The notes beneath the pieces are model-generated. The model was not told the origin of the DNA. It searched no databases and was given only the letters and a program-made list of their open reading frames with translations. This document shows positions 62,869-64,000 of a stretch of DNA of 64,000 bases, piece by piece. The stretch's first letter is position 1. Each line of letters begins with the position of its first letter. Both the position numbers and the translations under genes were made by a program. Location: positions 87,964,472-88,028,471 of the forward strand of contig CM060707.1 of assembly GCA_030686995.1 (NCBI GenBank). Direction: 5' to 3'. The DNA is from Artemisia argyi (taxonomy: Eukaryota > Streptophyta > Magnoliopsida > Asterales > Asteraceae).

Positions 62869-64000
62869 TGTAACACCCCCAAAATACCGCAGCGGAAGAC
62901 TGTGTCATAGGGGTGCTACTTCATAATACAAAGTACACGGTATAGAAAACGAACTCTAAATGAGACGTTTTGAAAAGTTACCATTCGATTAATAAATTCC
63001 GAGTTACAAACTTGAGTTCCATAATACAATACATAAGAGTTTTAAGACATATCGAATGGTAAAGATAAAAGCATAAGTCTTCAAAACATGCCAAGCGACT
63101 CTATGCTCCATGCAACAGCTTATCATCTTACAGACCTGAGACAAACATGCTAAAGTGTCAACACAATGGTTGGTGAGTTCATAGAGTTTGTCTTAAAATA
63201 ATTGAAAAATCCTTAAAAGAATGTTCGCACAGCAAAGGCATCGTGAATCCACTCAGTTGCAAGTCCCGCTCATAACAACACTTGCAACCTGTGTGTTCAC
63301 AACCCACTGCTAAATATAATGAATAAGACATGTAATAGTTCATCAAGACAATTTAAGCAATTAGAAGTGAGTCTACACTTCATCTCCGAAGACCTCACTT
63401 TGGGAGCCAATTCCCAAAGACAACTGGGAGTCAATTCCCAAAGACAAATGGGAGCCACTTCCCAAAGACAACTGGGAGCCACTTCCCAAAGATAACTACT
63501 AGTCAATAAATAGAATAACGCAATTAAGTATAACGCAGTCATGTATGTAAGAAATCAAGTGTAACACAGTCAAGTATAAACGTTTTGAGTATTTGTACAA
63601 GTAAACAAGTAGTTGAGCATGTGTCTCCCCCAAGGAGTTAAGACAAGTATGAAAAGAGTAGGGGCTATGACTCACCTTAAGCTTAAGTGATGTGAAATGA
63701 AAGTGGTAGTCGAATCGCGAAAGTCACTAAGAGCAGCCTATAATAGAACGTTGCGACTTAGGTTTGGAGTAACGTCTAAGAATACAAAGAATTGCCTATA
63801 TATGTCTTGCATAATGTTCATGATGTAGTACTTAGTATATAGCGTAAGTCGTTGAATATAAATGGTTTATGGAACATGTATAGGTTGTATATCTCTTACT
63901 ACCGTTCGGGCCGACATAATTCAGAAGTCATGGAGTAAACGTTCGAGGAGCCAGGACACTTTAACTCGTAAATCCACAACTCATCTCGACGGCTTACTTA
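62869..64000 (-). mobile_element. Partial LTR of the 3-kb family, minus strand
   Basis: The reverse complement matches the last ~1150 bases of the LTRs at 25630-28628 and 29315-32315, starting at their end (TGTAACACCCCC on plus). By eye it is clearly more diverged from both (roughly 93%) than they are from each other. The 24-bp units (...gggagtcaattcccaaagac) are at about 63395-63500. It runs off the window, so solo LTR or full element is unknown. Confidence 0.9.

Overview
The window is plant nuclear DNA, AT-rich and dominated by nested LTR retrotransposons. I favour a eudicot, probably Asteraceae, because the copia proteins resemble the long gag/pol/third-ORF elements common there. That placement is inference from memory. 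There is no rRNA, tRNA, CRISPR array or bacterial-type operon, and I see no clearly intact host gene.

Layout. (1) 1-10179 and 52655-62868 are two copies, about 98% alike by eye, of one >10-kb block in direct orientation, 52.65 kb apart. Each holds the 3' end of a Ty3/gypsy element with its LTR, a Helitron-like terminus, a palindromic MITE-like unit and a 3.3-kb solo LTR. (2) 10464-16203 is a many-exon RPA70-like (replication protein A large subunit) locus with frameshifts and nonsense codons, read as a pseudogene. (3) 17216-19201 holds the 3' end of a Sirevirus-type copia element on the minus strand and a gypsy primer-binding site. (4) 19204-34685 is gypsy LTR material on the minus strand, split by a Helitron-like insertion (3' end at 25455) and by a young non-autonomous LTR element (25630-32315) with 3-kb LTRs and a core under 700 bp. 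(5) 34686-45177 is a 5'-truncated Sirevirus-type copia element: gag, pol, an antisense ORF, a long third ORF and the 3' LTR. (6) 45178-48533 is a gypsy LTR scrap and the 3' end of a second Sirevirus-type element. (7) 48534-53064 is gypsy 3' sequence, interrupted by a 2.7-kb non-autonomous copia-like element (49481-52200). (8) Copy B is cut at 62869 by a third LTR of the 3-kb family, which runs off the window.

Most noteworthy is the copia element at 34686-45177. Between pol and the third ORF lies an apparently divergent promoter, with TATA boxes on both strands, a bZIP-like ACGT palindrome and GTACT motifs. It would drive an acidic/basic antisense ORF one way and the third ORF the other. The same AAAGTACTGCT-type motif is scattered through the element and its LTR. 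It is also packed 15 times into about 270 bp of the 2.7-kb non-autonomous element, which shares the LTR start and polypurine tract of the Sirevirus copies. This looks like a master/parasite pair sharing a cis motif, perhaps read by an element-encoded protein.
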